This document shows, in pieces, positions 1 to 9,004 of a stretch of 9,004 nt of DNA (its first letter is position 1; every line of letters begins with the position of its first letter). The stretch comes from Rickettsiales bacterium (GTDB taxonomy: Bacteria; Pseudomonadota; Alphaproteobacteria; Rickettsiales; JANQQO01), in assembly GCA_028289305.1 (NCBI GenBank), contig JANQQO010000041.1, positions 1-9,004 of the forward strand. Reading direction: 5' to 3'. The notes under the pieces are model-generated. The model did no database searches and was not told where the DNA came from. It was given only the letters and a program-made list of their open reading frames with translations. The position numbers were made by a program, and so were the translations under genes.

Positions 1-1
1 A

Positions 2-778
2 GTACAGCGTGCGGTGGCGGCACATCCTTCGCTGAAAGGCATGGAGCTGGCAAGCGAAGTGAGTTGCGCGGAGGTGCATGCCTGGGAAGAGGGTGTGTGG
101 AAATTTGATGGGAATAAAAAAAGTGAGGCAGTGAGCCCCCACCCTAGCCCTCCCCCTAAGGGGGAGGGAATATTGCCGCATATTGTGGCGGTGGATTACG
201 GCGCGAAGCGCAATATTCTGCGCTGTTTGGTGGAGGCGGGGTGCCGCCTGACCGTGGTGCCGGCAAAGACGGAAGCACCAGCGATTCTTGATTTACACCC
301 AGATGGTGTATTCTTATCGAACGGGCCAGCGGATCCAGAAGCGACGGCGGCATATGCTGTGCCGGTGATACAGGCGTTGCTGGAAGAGGGTTTGCCGCTA
401 TTTGGCATTTGCATGGGGCATCAGTTATTGGCGACTGCGCTTGGATGCAGGACGGAAAAAATGCATCAGGGCCATCGCGGGGCGAACCACCCGGTGCAGG
501 AGCTTAAAAGCGGGCGGGTGATGATCACCAGCCAAAATCACGGATTTGTGGTGGCGGAAGACGGACTGCCAGAGGGCGTGGTGGTGACGCATCGCTCGCT
601 GTTTGATGGCACGATTCAGGGCATTGCGCTTGAGGGCAAGCCGGTATTTAGCCTGCAAGGCCATCCGGAAGCAAGCCCCGGCCCGCATGATATGCAGGCG
701 GTGTTTGCTGAATTTGTGGCGCGCGTAGCAGCGCATGGCGCAGTGGCTCCAGTAGTGCAGCAGGCGGGAGAGGCGTGA
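2..778 (+). CDS. carA: Carbamoyl-phosphate synthetase small (glutaminase) subunit, 5'-truncated
   Basis: CarA hydrolyses glutamine and passes the ammonia to CarB for carbamoyl phosphate, the precursor of pyrimidines and arginine. Only 258 codons are in the window; the start lies upstream. The class I glutamine amidotransferase domain is complete. The nucleophile Cys is in GICMGHQLL (codon 410-412), and the His and Glu of the triad are in GHPEAS (His 662-664, Glu 668-670). Other family blocks are DYGAKRNILR, FLSNGPADP and the SQNHGF/SLFDGT region. The visible N-terminal remainder (MELASEVSCAEVHAW) is the end of the small-subunit N-terminal domain. The linker between the domains carries an extra Pro/Gly-rich stretch, SPHPSPPPKGEG, encoded by a palindrome listed separately. 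The stop overlaps the next gene's ATG (TGATG), and carB follows that gene, as expected for a car operon. Identity is secure; the upstream start and promoter are not visible. Confidence 0.96.
   Translation, partial: VQRAVAAHPSLKGMELASEVSCAEVHAWEEGVWKFDGNKKSEAVSPHPSPPPKGEGILPHIVAVDYGAKRNILRCLVEAGCRLTVVPAKTEAPAILDLHPDGVFLSNGPADPEATAAYAVPVIQALLEEGLPLFGICMGHQLLATALGCRTEKMHQGHRGANHPVQELKSGRVMITSQNHGFVVAEDGLPEGVVVTHRSLFDGTIQGIALEGKPVFSLQGHPEASPGPHDMQAVFAEFVARVAAHGAVAPVVQQAGEA
131..168 (+). repeat. GC-rich palindromic element read in frame inside carA
   Basis: The core is a perfect hairpin: CCCTCCCCC at 148-156, loop TAA 157-159, GGGGGAGGG at 160-168. The C-rich left flank from about 131 encodes SPHPSP, and the whole element reads in frame as SPHPSPPPKGEG. 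Compared from memory with E. coli CarA, the linker between the N-terminal and glutaminase domains is about 8-14 residues longer, and the extra length coincides with this element. Dispersed palindromes that translate to peptides of this HPSP..GEG kind are common in proteobacterial genomes, so this looks like an inserted repeat copy. Its left boundary is uncertain. Confidence 0.6.
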
Positions 779-1689
779 TGGAGCAGACAGAAGACCGGTT
801 TACTGAGGAGGAGTGGGATCGTTTTATACATGAACCGCAGATTAACGAAGGGGGACACCAGTCAGAGTTATTTTTTGTCTGGGATGCCGGCATTGATGGG
901 ATGATTTGGCATTATGCTAAGAGCAAGACCACCCCCGAATATGCTTATGTAAACCCGGAAATGCAGCAACAAGAGGGGTGGTTAGAAGAATTAAAAGGAA
1001 TGTGGGCGCAAGTGAATGATGTTAAAGACAGGCTTGTTCATGCGGTGGCGCAGAATGATATGAGCCTAGCGCCAGGCAAGCGGGAATTTCGGGATACATC
1101 TGTGGCGCTTTATCAGTGGTATAACCCTGAGCATGAAGAAGGAAAATTTTATCGCGAGGTGATAGAAAAAGCTTTTGAGGTGCTGGAATTAGGCCCTGTG
1201 ATAGATCGTTCCGCGCTTATTGATAAGGAGTTGATAAAGGGTTTCGTAAGGGAGGCAAGAGGCATCAATTTTGAAGGAAAAGATACAGAGTTGGGTAGTT
1301 TTATGCATATGGCTGCTAGCCGTATAAGATATGTATTTAGTTTGGGTGACGATAAAGATGCTACATTGTCTTCTTTACCAGAGTTGGATCACGAAAAATT
1401 TGACGCTCTTGGAAAAGAGCAAATCGATGTGTTAGTAAGGCTCATGGATGGTGTTATCCAACATTTTTTTTTAGCAAGAGAGCTGCGATGTGAACAAGGG
1501 CGGGCGATTGATGCTTTTGCAGGCTATTACGCGCTTTTATCAACAGAAAGCACGGAAGGGCAGATTGCACGGAAGGCGGTGGAGCAGGTGTTTGAGTGGT
1601 TTGGCTTGGGAGAGATTCCCGAACTTTCTATCGATGCACTCCGCGCGCAGCAGGGTGGTGAGAAAAAAGGATTTGGTAGAGGGGGTTAG
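778..1689 (+). CDS. Hypothetical protein encoded between carA and carB
   Basis: I do not recognise this 303-residue protein. The ATG at 778 overlaps the carA stop as TGATG and has GGGAG at 766-770, seven bases upstream; a GTG one codon earlier is possible but less well placed. The product is acidic, rich in Glu/Asp and aromatic residues (for example FVWDAGIDGMIWHYAKSK), probably mostly helical, with no signal peptide or membrane segment. It ends in a Gly-rich tail (KKGFGRGG). The middle of the gene, about 1200-1480, is visibly richer in A+T and uses codons such as ATA, AGA and TTA, unlike carA and carB; it also has a run of nine T (1464-1472). The stop is three bases before the carB ATG. This position implies co-translation with CarA and CarB, but no function can be assigned. 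It could be a lineage-specific insertion into the operon. Confidence 0.85.
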   Translation: MEQTEDRFTEEEWDRFIHEPQINEGGHQSELFFVWDAGIDGMIWHYAKSKTTPEYAYVNPEMQQQEGWLEELKGMWAQVNDVKDRLVHAVAQNDMSLAPGKREFRDTSVALYQWYNPEHEEGKFYREVIEKAFEVLELGPVIDRSALIDKELIKGFVREARGINFEGKDTELGSFMHMAASRIRYVFSLGDDKDATLSSLPELDHEKFDALGKEQIDVLVRLMDGVIQHFFLARELRCEQGRAIDAFAGYYALLSTESTEGQIARKAVEQVFEWFGLGEIPELSIDALRAQQGGEKKGFGRGG

Positions 1690-1692
1690 GAC

Positions 1693-4917
<3,225 letters not shown>

Positions 4918-4963
4918 AGATATTCGAGACAGTACTCACAGCAGATTTATACGGAGTAACGTA

Positions 4964-5437
4964 ATGGATAAATTTCCCATCACGCTGGAAGCATATAAAC
5001 AACTGGAAGACGAGTTGCGTGATTTAAAGAAAGTGCAACGGCCGGCGATTATTGAGGCGATTGCTGAGGCGCGTGCGCATGGAGATTTGTCGGAAAATGC
5101 GGAATATCACGCGGCGCGGGAGAAGCAGAGCTTTATCGAGGGGCGGATTTTAGAGCTGGAAGATAAAACGGCGCGTGCGGAAGTAATTGATATTAGTAAA
5201 ATATCTGGCAGTACGGTGAAATTTGGAGCGACGGTGTCGCTGGTGGATGAGGATACGGAAGTGGAGGTGAAATATCAGATTGTTGGGGAATATGAGGCGG
5301 ATATTGAGCAAAACCGGATTTCTATCGTCTCACCCTTGGCGCGGGCGTTGATTGGAAAGAGCAAGGGGGATTCGGTGGAAGTGGCGGCTCCTGGTGGTGA
5401 ACGCTATTATGAGATTATTGAAGTAGCGTATGTTTAG
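4964..5437 (+). CDS. greA: Transcription elongation factor GreA
   Basis: GreA binds in the RNA polymerase secondary channel and stimulates cleavage of the 3' end of backtracked transcripts, rescuing stalled complexes. The 157-residue product has the usual length and layout. The N-terminal coiled coil (about 1-75) has at its tip GDLSENAEYHAAREKQ, including the acidic pair Asp41 and Glu44 that coordinates magnesium. The C-terminal FKBP-like domain (about 80-157) has VKFGATV, NRISIVSPLARALIGKSKGD and the closing YEIIEV segment. The ATG at 4964 is chosen because GGAG (4953-4956) lies seven bases upstream and the protein starts with the family-typical MDKFPITLEAY. An upstream in-frame TTG at 4883 lies inside carB and has no family similarity. 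No convincing separate promoter is seen in the 46 bases after carB, so greA probably shares the car transcript. Confidence 0.97.
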   Translation: MDKFPITLEAYKQLEDELRDLKKVQRPAIIEAIAEARAHGDLSENAEYHAAREKQSFIEGRILELEDKTARAEVIDISKISGSTVKFGATVSLVDEDTEVEVKYQIVGEYEADIEQNRISIVSPLARALIGKSKGDSVEVAAPGGERYYEIIEVAYV

Positions 5438-5447
5438 GCGGTGTTTC

Positions 5448-5470
5448 TGCCATCTATAGATGGCAATTTT
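5448..5470 (+). terminator. Probable greA (car operon) terminator, weak
   Basis: An uninterrupted 18-base palindrome, TGCCATCTATAGATGGCA (5448-5465), can fold as a seven-pair stem (TGCCATC/GATGGCA) with a TATA loop. It is followed by ATTTT (5466-5470) and starts ten bases after the greA stop. The T run is short, so termination may be partial. The dyad symmetry would also suit a protein-binding site. Confidence 0.5.
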
Positions 5471-5497
5471 CATAATCCGCTCATGTCGAAATGATTA

Positions 5498-5527
5498 TTG
5501 TACTATCCCCTGTGTTTACAGTAGAAT
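5498..5527 (+). promoter_or_regulatory. Candidate promoter of the prepilin-like gene
   Basis: TAGAAT (5522-5527) is a five-of-six match to the -10 consensus, with TTGTAC (5498-5503) at the -35 position after an 18-base spacer (three of six). Initiation near 5534 would leave almost no leader before the ATG at 5537, so either the transcript is nearly leaderless or another element, such as TACTAT at 5501-5506, is the true -10. A promoter is expected in this gap because of the preceding terminator; which one is uncertain. Confidence 0.3.
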
Positions 5528-5536
5528 AGTGGATGT

Positions 5537-6250
5537 ATGGATAAGAAACCGCGCATCAATACACGGTGGGGGGATGAGGCTGGTCTCTCTCTTCTAGAAT
5601 TTGGTATGGTGATTGTGATCATCGGCCTGTTGGTGGCGGGTGTGACGACGATCAAGGAAGTGTTAAGCGCGGGGCGGCTGCGCAGCATCACGATTGAAGC
5701 GAATAATTACAAAGACGCGATCACGAATTTTAAGGATTTCTACAACGCCTATCCTGGCGATATGACGCGGGCATGGACGAATTGGGGTACGGATTGTGCG
5801 GCGACCATTGGGGCGTGTAACGGCGATGGCGATGGGTATATTGAATGGGATGATGAAGGCCCGATGGCCTGGGTGCATTTGCGGCTTTCGAGCATTGTGG
5901 AGAATGATTTATCAGGCACATGTGGCGGTGGCGGTAGCTGCCAGGCGTTGATTGGGGTGAATACACCAGAATCGGACTATCCTGCTGGGGGATTTTATCT
6001 GGAGACCGGTACCTGGGGCATGTTCTTAGGGTTTGGTGGTCAGCAAAGCACAGGCGTGAATAATGCACCACTGCTTCTGGCGAAAGAGGCGGCGGATATT
6101 GATCAGAAACTGGATGATAACAGCCCGGTGAGCGGCTGGGTGCGGAGTGCCAGCAATAGTGATAATTGTTATAATACAGGCACTTCACAGTATGTTGTGC
6201 AATCAACTACACCCAATGTGTGTGAGATAAAGTTTAAGTTGCGGAATTAG
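5537..6250 (+). CDS. Type IV prepilin-like (pseudopilin-like) protein
   Basis: This 237-residue protein has a class III type signal: a 16-residue basic leader ending in DEAG, then mature LSLLEFGMVIVIIGLLVAGV. The likely cleavage is Gly16/Leu17, and Glu21 is the conserved Glu5 of mature pilins, so it is probably processed by a prepilin peptidase and placed in the inner membrane or a pilus-like fibre. After the N-terminal helix come FKDFYNAYPGDM (about 65-76), a motif I associate with prepilin-type proteins of Alphaproteobacteria, an EF-hand-like loop at 95-106 (N-x-D-x-D-G-x-I), and AADIDQKLDDNSPVSGW (185-201). Six cysteines (87, 94, 129, 135, 211, 229) sit as three local pairs that could form disulphides. 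The ribosome binding site is weak (GTGGA, 5530-5533). It stands alone, with no pilus assembly or prepilin peptidase gene nearby, so a pilus or secretion role is an inference from the fold. Confidence 0.85.
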   Translation: MDKKPRINTRWGDEAGLSLLEFGMVIVIIGLLVAGVTTIKEVLSAGRLRSITIEANNYKDAITNFKDFYNAYPGDMTRAWTNWGTDCAATIGACNGDGDGYIEWDDEGPMAWVHLRLSSIVENDLSGTCGGGGSCQALIGVNTPESDYPAGGFYLETGTWGMFLGFGGQQSTGVNNAPLLLAKEAADIDQKLDDNSPVSGWVRSASNSDNCYNTGTSQYVVQSTTPNVCEIKFKLRN

Positions 6251-6293
6251 ACTACCCCTAATGCTACTAGGATCGGCGGAAGTCTTTGATTTT

Positions 6294-6319
6294 CTACGCT
6301 ATTAGGCGTAGGTTTTTTT
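6294..6319 (+). terminator. Rho-independent terminator after the prepilin-like gene
   Basis: CTACGC (6294-6299), loop TATTAG (6300-6305) and GCGTAG (6306-6311) are followed by G and seven T (6313-6319), a standard intrinsic terminator 44 bases after the stop. The T run ends only 18 bases before the next gene's ATG at 6338. The rest of this gap (6251-6293) shows nothing I can identify. Confidence 0.8.
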
Positions 6320-6337
6320 GGGAATGATGCGTTCAAG

Positions 6338-7333
6338 ATGACACAGAAAGAACCCACGGTGTGGGTATTATGTGATGACCGTGTGGGGCATGTGAACCAG
6401 GCGCTGGGCGTGGTGGAAGCGCTGGATGTGCCTTTTATACCGAAAAAGGTGGTGTTTAATCGCTGGGGGCGGCTGCCGAATATGTTGCGCGGGCGCTCGT
6501 TATTGGGGGTGAGTGCTGAGAAGAGTACGGAGCTTGAACCTCCGTGGCCGGATGTGGTGATTGCTGCAGGAAGGCGCGTGGCACCCGTTTCGGCGTATAT
6601 CAAGAAGCAGAATGCCGGGCGGACATTTTGTGTGCAGCTGATGTGGCCGGGTTTTCCTGAGCAAGATTTTGATTTTATCGCGGTGCCGGAGCATGACGGC
6701 GTGCCGGAAGGGTTACGCGTGATGCAGACGCTGGGTGCCCCGCATCGTATTACACCGACGCTGCTGGAGCGCGAGGCGATGATCTGGCAAAAGACGTTGG
6801 AGCTGCTACCGAAGCCTTATATTGCGCTGTTGGTGGGTGGCGATAGCGGGAAATATGCGTTCACGCCGGAACATGCGGCGGAGTTGGGCAAGATGGCGTC
6901 GGGTTTTGCGCAACGTTTAGGCGGCTCGCTCTTGGTGACGACCAGCCGGCGCACCACGCCCGAAGCCGAAGCAGCGCTTAAAGACAGCGTGAGCGGGCAG
7001 TATTATTACCATAATTGGCAGACCGATCATAGCAACCCGTATATCGCATTCTTGGCGCTGAGCGAGGCGGTGCTGGTGACGGGCGATTCGGTATCGATGT
7101 GCTCGGAGAGCTGTGCCGCAGGCAAGGCGGTGTTTATCTACGCGCCGGAGGAGGCAACACCGGCGAAGCATCAGCGCCTGCACCAGGCGCTCTATGATAA
7201 GGGCTATGCAGCGCCATTTACGGCAGAGCATCTGGCAGCGTTTTCACACGGGAAGCAGGAGCGGCCGAAGCGGCTTGATACGGCTGCTGCGATCGCCGCG
7301 CAGATCAAAAAACGCTTAGGCTGGGGGGCTTAA
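6338..7333 (+). CDS. Mitochondrial fission ELM1 family protein (GT-B-like)
   Basis: The 331-residue product fits the ELM1 family (Pfam Mito_fiss_Elm1), named for plant ELM1, which helps recruit dynamin to mitochondria; the bacterial members are uncharacterised and look like GT-B fold glycosyltransferases. Blocks seen in order: VWVLCDDRVGHVNQALGVVEAL (8-29, the family's N-terminal signature), PDVVIAAGRRVAPVSAYI (71-88), CVQLMWPG...DFIAVPEHD (98-120), MQTLGAPHRITP (129-140), ALLVGGDSGKYAF (163-175), LLVTTSRRT (198-206) and VTGDSVSMCSESCAAGKAVFIY (247-268), the last resembling a nucleotide-sugar binding region. There is no signal peptide or membrane helix. The ATG at 6338 is kept because the family signature starts at residue 8; its ribosome binding site is poor (GGGAA, 6320-6324, spaced 13). 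Its substrate, if it is an enzyme, is unknown. Confidence 0.88.
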   Translation: MTQKEPTVWVLCDDRVGHVNQALGVVEALDVPFIPKKVVFNRWGRLPNMLRGRSLLGVSAEKSTELEPPWPDVVIAAGRRVAPVSAYIKKQNAGRTFCVQLMWPGFPEQDFDFIAVPEHDGVPEGLRVMQTLGAPHRITPTLLEREAMIWQKTLELLPKPYIALLVGGDSGKYAFTPEHAAELGKMASGFAQRLGGSLLVTTSRRTTPEAEAALKDSVSGQYYYHNWQTDHSNPYIAFLALSEAVLVTGDSVSMCSESCAAGKAVFIYAPEEATPAKHQRLHQALYDKGYAAPFTAEHLAAFSHGKQERPKRLDTAAAIAAQIKKRLGWGA

Positions 7334-7346
7334 GGCTTTTAGGCGT

Positions 7347-7370
7347 ACGCTGGGCGTTTCTTTCTCTTTT
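7347..7370 (+). terminator. Weak terminator candidate after the ELM1-family gene
   Basis: ACGC (7347-7350), loop TGG and GCGT (7354-7357) form a four-pair stem followed by a pyrimidine-rich, T-rich tract. The stem is short, so this is only a candidate. The following bases up to about 7419 are T/A-rich without any other recognisable element. Confidence 0.3.
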
Positions 7371-7419
7371 TTATCCTTATTTTACAGTATGCTAACCGCT
7401 TTCTTTTTAAAAGACAGCG

Positions 7420-7435
7420 TTAACCTTTTCTTAAC
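7420..7435 (+). promoter_or_regulatory. CtrA-type box (TTAA-N7-TTAAC)
   Basis: TTAA at 7420-7423 and TTAAC at 7431-7435 are separated by seven bases, which is an exact match to the full site of the alphaproteobacterial response regulator CtrA. Its centre, about 7427, lies over the -35 position of the promoter just downstream, roughly 31 bases before the predicted transcription start. This is the arrangement of CtrA-activated promoters. The sequence match is direct; binding and the direction of control are inferred. Confidence 0.65.
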
Positions 7436-7442
7436 CTTATTT

Positions 7443-7451
7443 TGCTACACT
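7443..7451 (+). promoter_or_regulatory. Extended -10 promoter element
   Basis: TGCTACACT reads as an extended -10 (TG, one base, then TACACT; four of six to consensus). The -35 position (about 7423-7428) has no consensus hexamer but is covered by the CtrA-type box, as expected for an activator-dependent promoter. Transcription would start near 7458, giving a leader of about 28 bases. Confidence 0.5.
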
Positions 7452-7472
7452 TAGAGTGAGGGATAGTAGTGT

Positions 7473-7478
7473 AAGGAG
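7473..7478 (+). promoter_or_regulatory. Strong ribosome binding site fixing a GTG start
   Basis: AAGGAG is a full Shine-Dalgarno match, eight bases before the GTG at 7487. No ATG near it opens the same frame, and the GTG at 7481 is followed at once by TAG, so 7487 is the preferred start. Confidence 0.8.
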
Positions 7479-7486
7479 TAGTGTAG

Positions 7487-9004
7487 GTGGCTATTAAGAA
7501 GAGATCTGGTATTCACTCGCCAACAGAAAAGGCTGATTACGATAAAATCGGCAGTGCTTTTGGTCAGAAAAAAGAAGGTTTTAAGACTGAATCTAAGCCA
7601 GAAGAACTAAGAGAGTTTCTTAGTGATGCTATTATTCATGTGATAAACCGCACAGGAAGTAGTGTTGAAGATATTGCTGAGCGTATAGGTGTACCTGAAT
7701 TTTCTAAGAAGCATCTTTTAGGTGTGATTTCTGGCGAAATGGCGCTTTCTGAACCTGCTTTTGAATTGTTAACTACAGCGCTTTCTTTAGCGCCATATCC
7801 GGAGGTTCCAAAAGGAGAAAGAAGTAGAGATTATAATAGATTATATGGTGTGAGCTGGCTTCTATCTAGAAAAGTAAAAACCTTTAACGAAAGCGCAAAG
7901 CAGAACGGCCATAGTTATGCCTATATTATATTAATAACCGATGAAATATATGCGGAACGTAAGCGAGAATTACAAGAAAACCCTCTTCCCTCGTTATTTC
8001 CAGAAAATGAACAGGATATGGCGGTTGCTGCTGAGGATTTTTATGAGGCGGTGTTGCAGGCAGTAAAGAAAGAAAAGCTATTCTGGATGCTGGGAAGGCC
8101 ACCCACGATAGATGAAGTGTTGCCAAAACTTGCAAAGCAGGCGCAGGTGGATATTTGGGAGCTGGAAGGATTACGCCGCCCGGAGTTTTTCCGTCGGAAA
8201 AAAGGGGACCACAAAATAGTGCTTTTAGATGACCCAGCGGTACGTATTGCGGATGCATTATACCCGGGTGGTGTAATGCATAAGAATGGTGTTAAAGATG
8301 TTATTGAGAAAGCCAATGCGTTATTTACCGCAGCACTGCATCTTCCGCCACTGCAAGCCCAGTGTTTGGGTACGGAGCGTTCTTTTGACGAGTTAATGCA
8401 GCTCTTAAATCCAAGACAATCAGGAATCCAAACTAAATTTACTACTTTGGTAAATGAAAAGAATTTTATTTTTGTTACCGACGAGATGTTACAGCCTGTG
8501 TTTGAAGAATATGGTGTTGTGGTGCCGGCAGAACAAGAAGCATTACGCCAGGCAGTAATTAAAAGAAGCAATGCACGTGTTATATCTGGTGCTTTTGATA
8601 CACGGGAAAATATTGTGCAGAAGGCAGAAGTAGGGCATTTACCATTAAAGGAGCTTTTATACATGTTGCGCGTGTCGCATTTTATCACACAGGAAGATGC
8701 ACCGAGGGTAGTTCCAGTAGAAGAGGTGGCCGGGTTGAATGTGCGTGTGGGTCCTGTGAGCACAACAACCGAGGCATTTCTATCCTGTATTGGAGTAAGT
8801 AGTAGTGCGGTTTCTCTGCATGAATTAGGAAAATCAATCCCACCTGAAGACACGCTGCGCAATTATGCCGCGTTTTATAACATGAGTGATAAGATAGACT
8901 TGTTTATGCGGTTGCGGGAGGAGGCGCTGCAGGCGCGGGAGGAAGCGAAGGCGGTGAAGCAGAATGGTGCCAAGAGAAAAAACGGTGCGCATACGAATGG
9001 TGTA
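7487..9004 (+). CDS. Hypothetical multi-helix-turn-helix protein, 3'-truncated
   Basis: An open frame of 506 codons begins at GTG 7487 and is still open at the window end. I do not recognise the whole protein. Residues about 55-100 look like a Cro/CI (XRE) helix-turn-helix: SSVEDIAERIGVPEFSKK, then SGEMALSEPAFELLTTAL. Segments of similar spacing recur: about 299-343 (SFDELMQLL, then TDEMLQPVFEEYGV) and about 426-470 (TTEAFLSCIGVSSSAVSLHE, then IPPEDTLRNYAAFYNM). Weaker ones are at about 207-258 and 387-417. The visible end (about 472-506) is a charged helix followed by a basic NGA-repeated tail (QNGAKRKNGAHTNG). No membrane segment or signal peptide is seen. Codon use (many AGA, ATA, TTA, TCT) is more A+T-rich than carB. 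The CtrA-type box and strong ribosome binding site suggest cell-cycle-linked expression of a DNA-binding or regulatory protein; that role is inferred. Confidence 0.8.
   Translation, partial: MAIKKRSGIHSPTEKADYDKIGSAFGQKKEGFKTESKPEELREFLSDAIIHVINRTGSSVEDIAERIGVPEFSKKHLLGVISGEMALSEPAFELLTTALSLAPYPEVPKGERSRDYNRLYGVSWLLSRKVKTFNESAKQNGHSYAYIILITDEIYAERKRELQENPLPSLFPENEQDMAVAAEDFYEAVLQAVKKEKLFWMLGRPPTIDEVLPKLAKQAQVDIWELEGLRRPEFFRRKKGDHKIVLLDDPAVRIADALYPGGVMHKNGVKDVIEKANALFTAALHLPPLQAQCLGTERSFDELMQLLNPRQSGIQTKFTTLVNEKNFIFVTDEMLQPVFEEYGVVVPAEQEALRQAVIKRSNARVISGAFDTRENIVQKAEVGHLPLKELLYMLRVSHFITQEDAPRVVPVEEVAGLNVRVGPVSTTTEAFLSCIGVSSSAVSLHELGKSIPPEDTLRNYAAFYNMSDKIDLFMRLREEALQAREEAKAVKQNGAKRKNGAHTNGV

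Noticed and set aside
4923..4952. Possible promoter for greA (TTCGAG, 18 bases, TTATAC)
   Set aside because: The implied start falls about five bases before the ATG, downstream of the ribosome binding site, so the transcript would lack it.
5438..5536. Possible tRNA or small RNA gene in the greA-prepilin gap
   Set aside because: No cloverleaf or TψC-like arm is visible; the only structure is the short palindrome after greA.
5730..6206. Open frame of 158 codons on the - strand
   Set aside because: It is antisense to the prepilin-like gene, whose signal sequence, terminator and motifs are convincing.
7420..7440. TTAACCTT tandem repeat as a simple sequence repeat
   Set aside because: There are only two copies, and their 11-base spacing fits a CtrA-type box over a promoter better than a repeat array.
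8041..8862. Long open frame on the - strand (273 codons)
   Set aside because: It lies fully antisense to the multi-HTH gene, which has a strong ribosome binding site and promoter. Its translation is Ser/Thr/Cys-rich with no recognisable motif.

Overview
The window reads as chromosome of an alphaproteobacterium. The evidence is a CarA/CarB/GreA set of proteobacterial type, a protein of the ELM1 family (known mainly from Alphaproteobacteria and from plants, where it acts at mitochondria), and a perfect TTAA-N7-TTAA box, the recognition sequence of the alphaproteobacterial cell-cycle regulator CtrA. The exact order cannot be settled from this sequence alone. All supported genes lie on the + strand, which is visibly richer in G than C.

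Left part (1-5470): a pyrimidine/arginine biosynthesis and transcription-elongation block. It holds the 3' part of carA (glutaminase subunit of carbamoyl-phosphate synthetase), an unrecognised gene of 303 codons joined to carA by a TGATG stop/start overlap, complete carB (synthetase subunit, 1074 aa) and greA (157 aa). The tight spacing and good Shine-Dalgarno sites suggest one transcript, ending at a palindrome followed by a short T run after greA. CarA would supply ammonia from glutamine to CarB. The role of the intervening gene is unknown. CarA carries a GC-rich palindromic insert, read in frame, in the linker before its glutaminase domain.

Middle part (5470-7340): a single gene for a type IV prepilin-like protein with six cysteines and an EF-hand-like loop, closed by a clear Rho-independent terminator. 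Immediately after comes an ELM1-family gene, whose start codon is only 19 nt beyond the terminator T run.

Right part (7340-9004): an AT-rich intergenic region with a CtrA box over the -35 position of an extended -10 promoter, a strong ribosome binding site and a GTG start. These lead into a large open frame that runs off the window (506 codons visible). Its product starts with a Cro/CI-like helix-turn-helix and seems to contain several more degenerate copies. This probable CtrA-controlled multi-HTH gene and the unknown gene inside the car operon are the least ordinary items here. No tRNA, rRNA, CRISPR array, insertion sequence or phage gene was seen.
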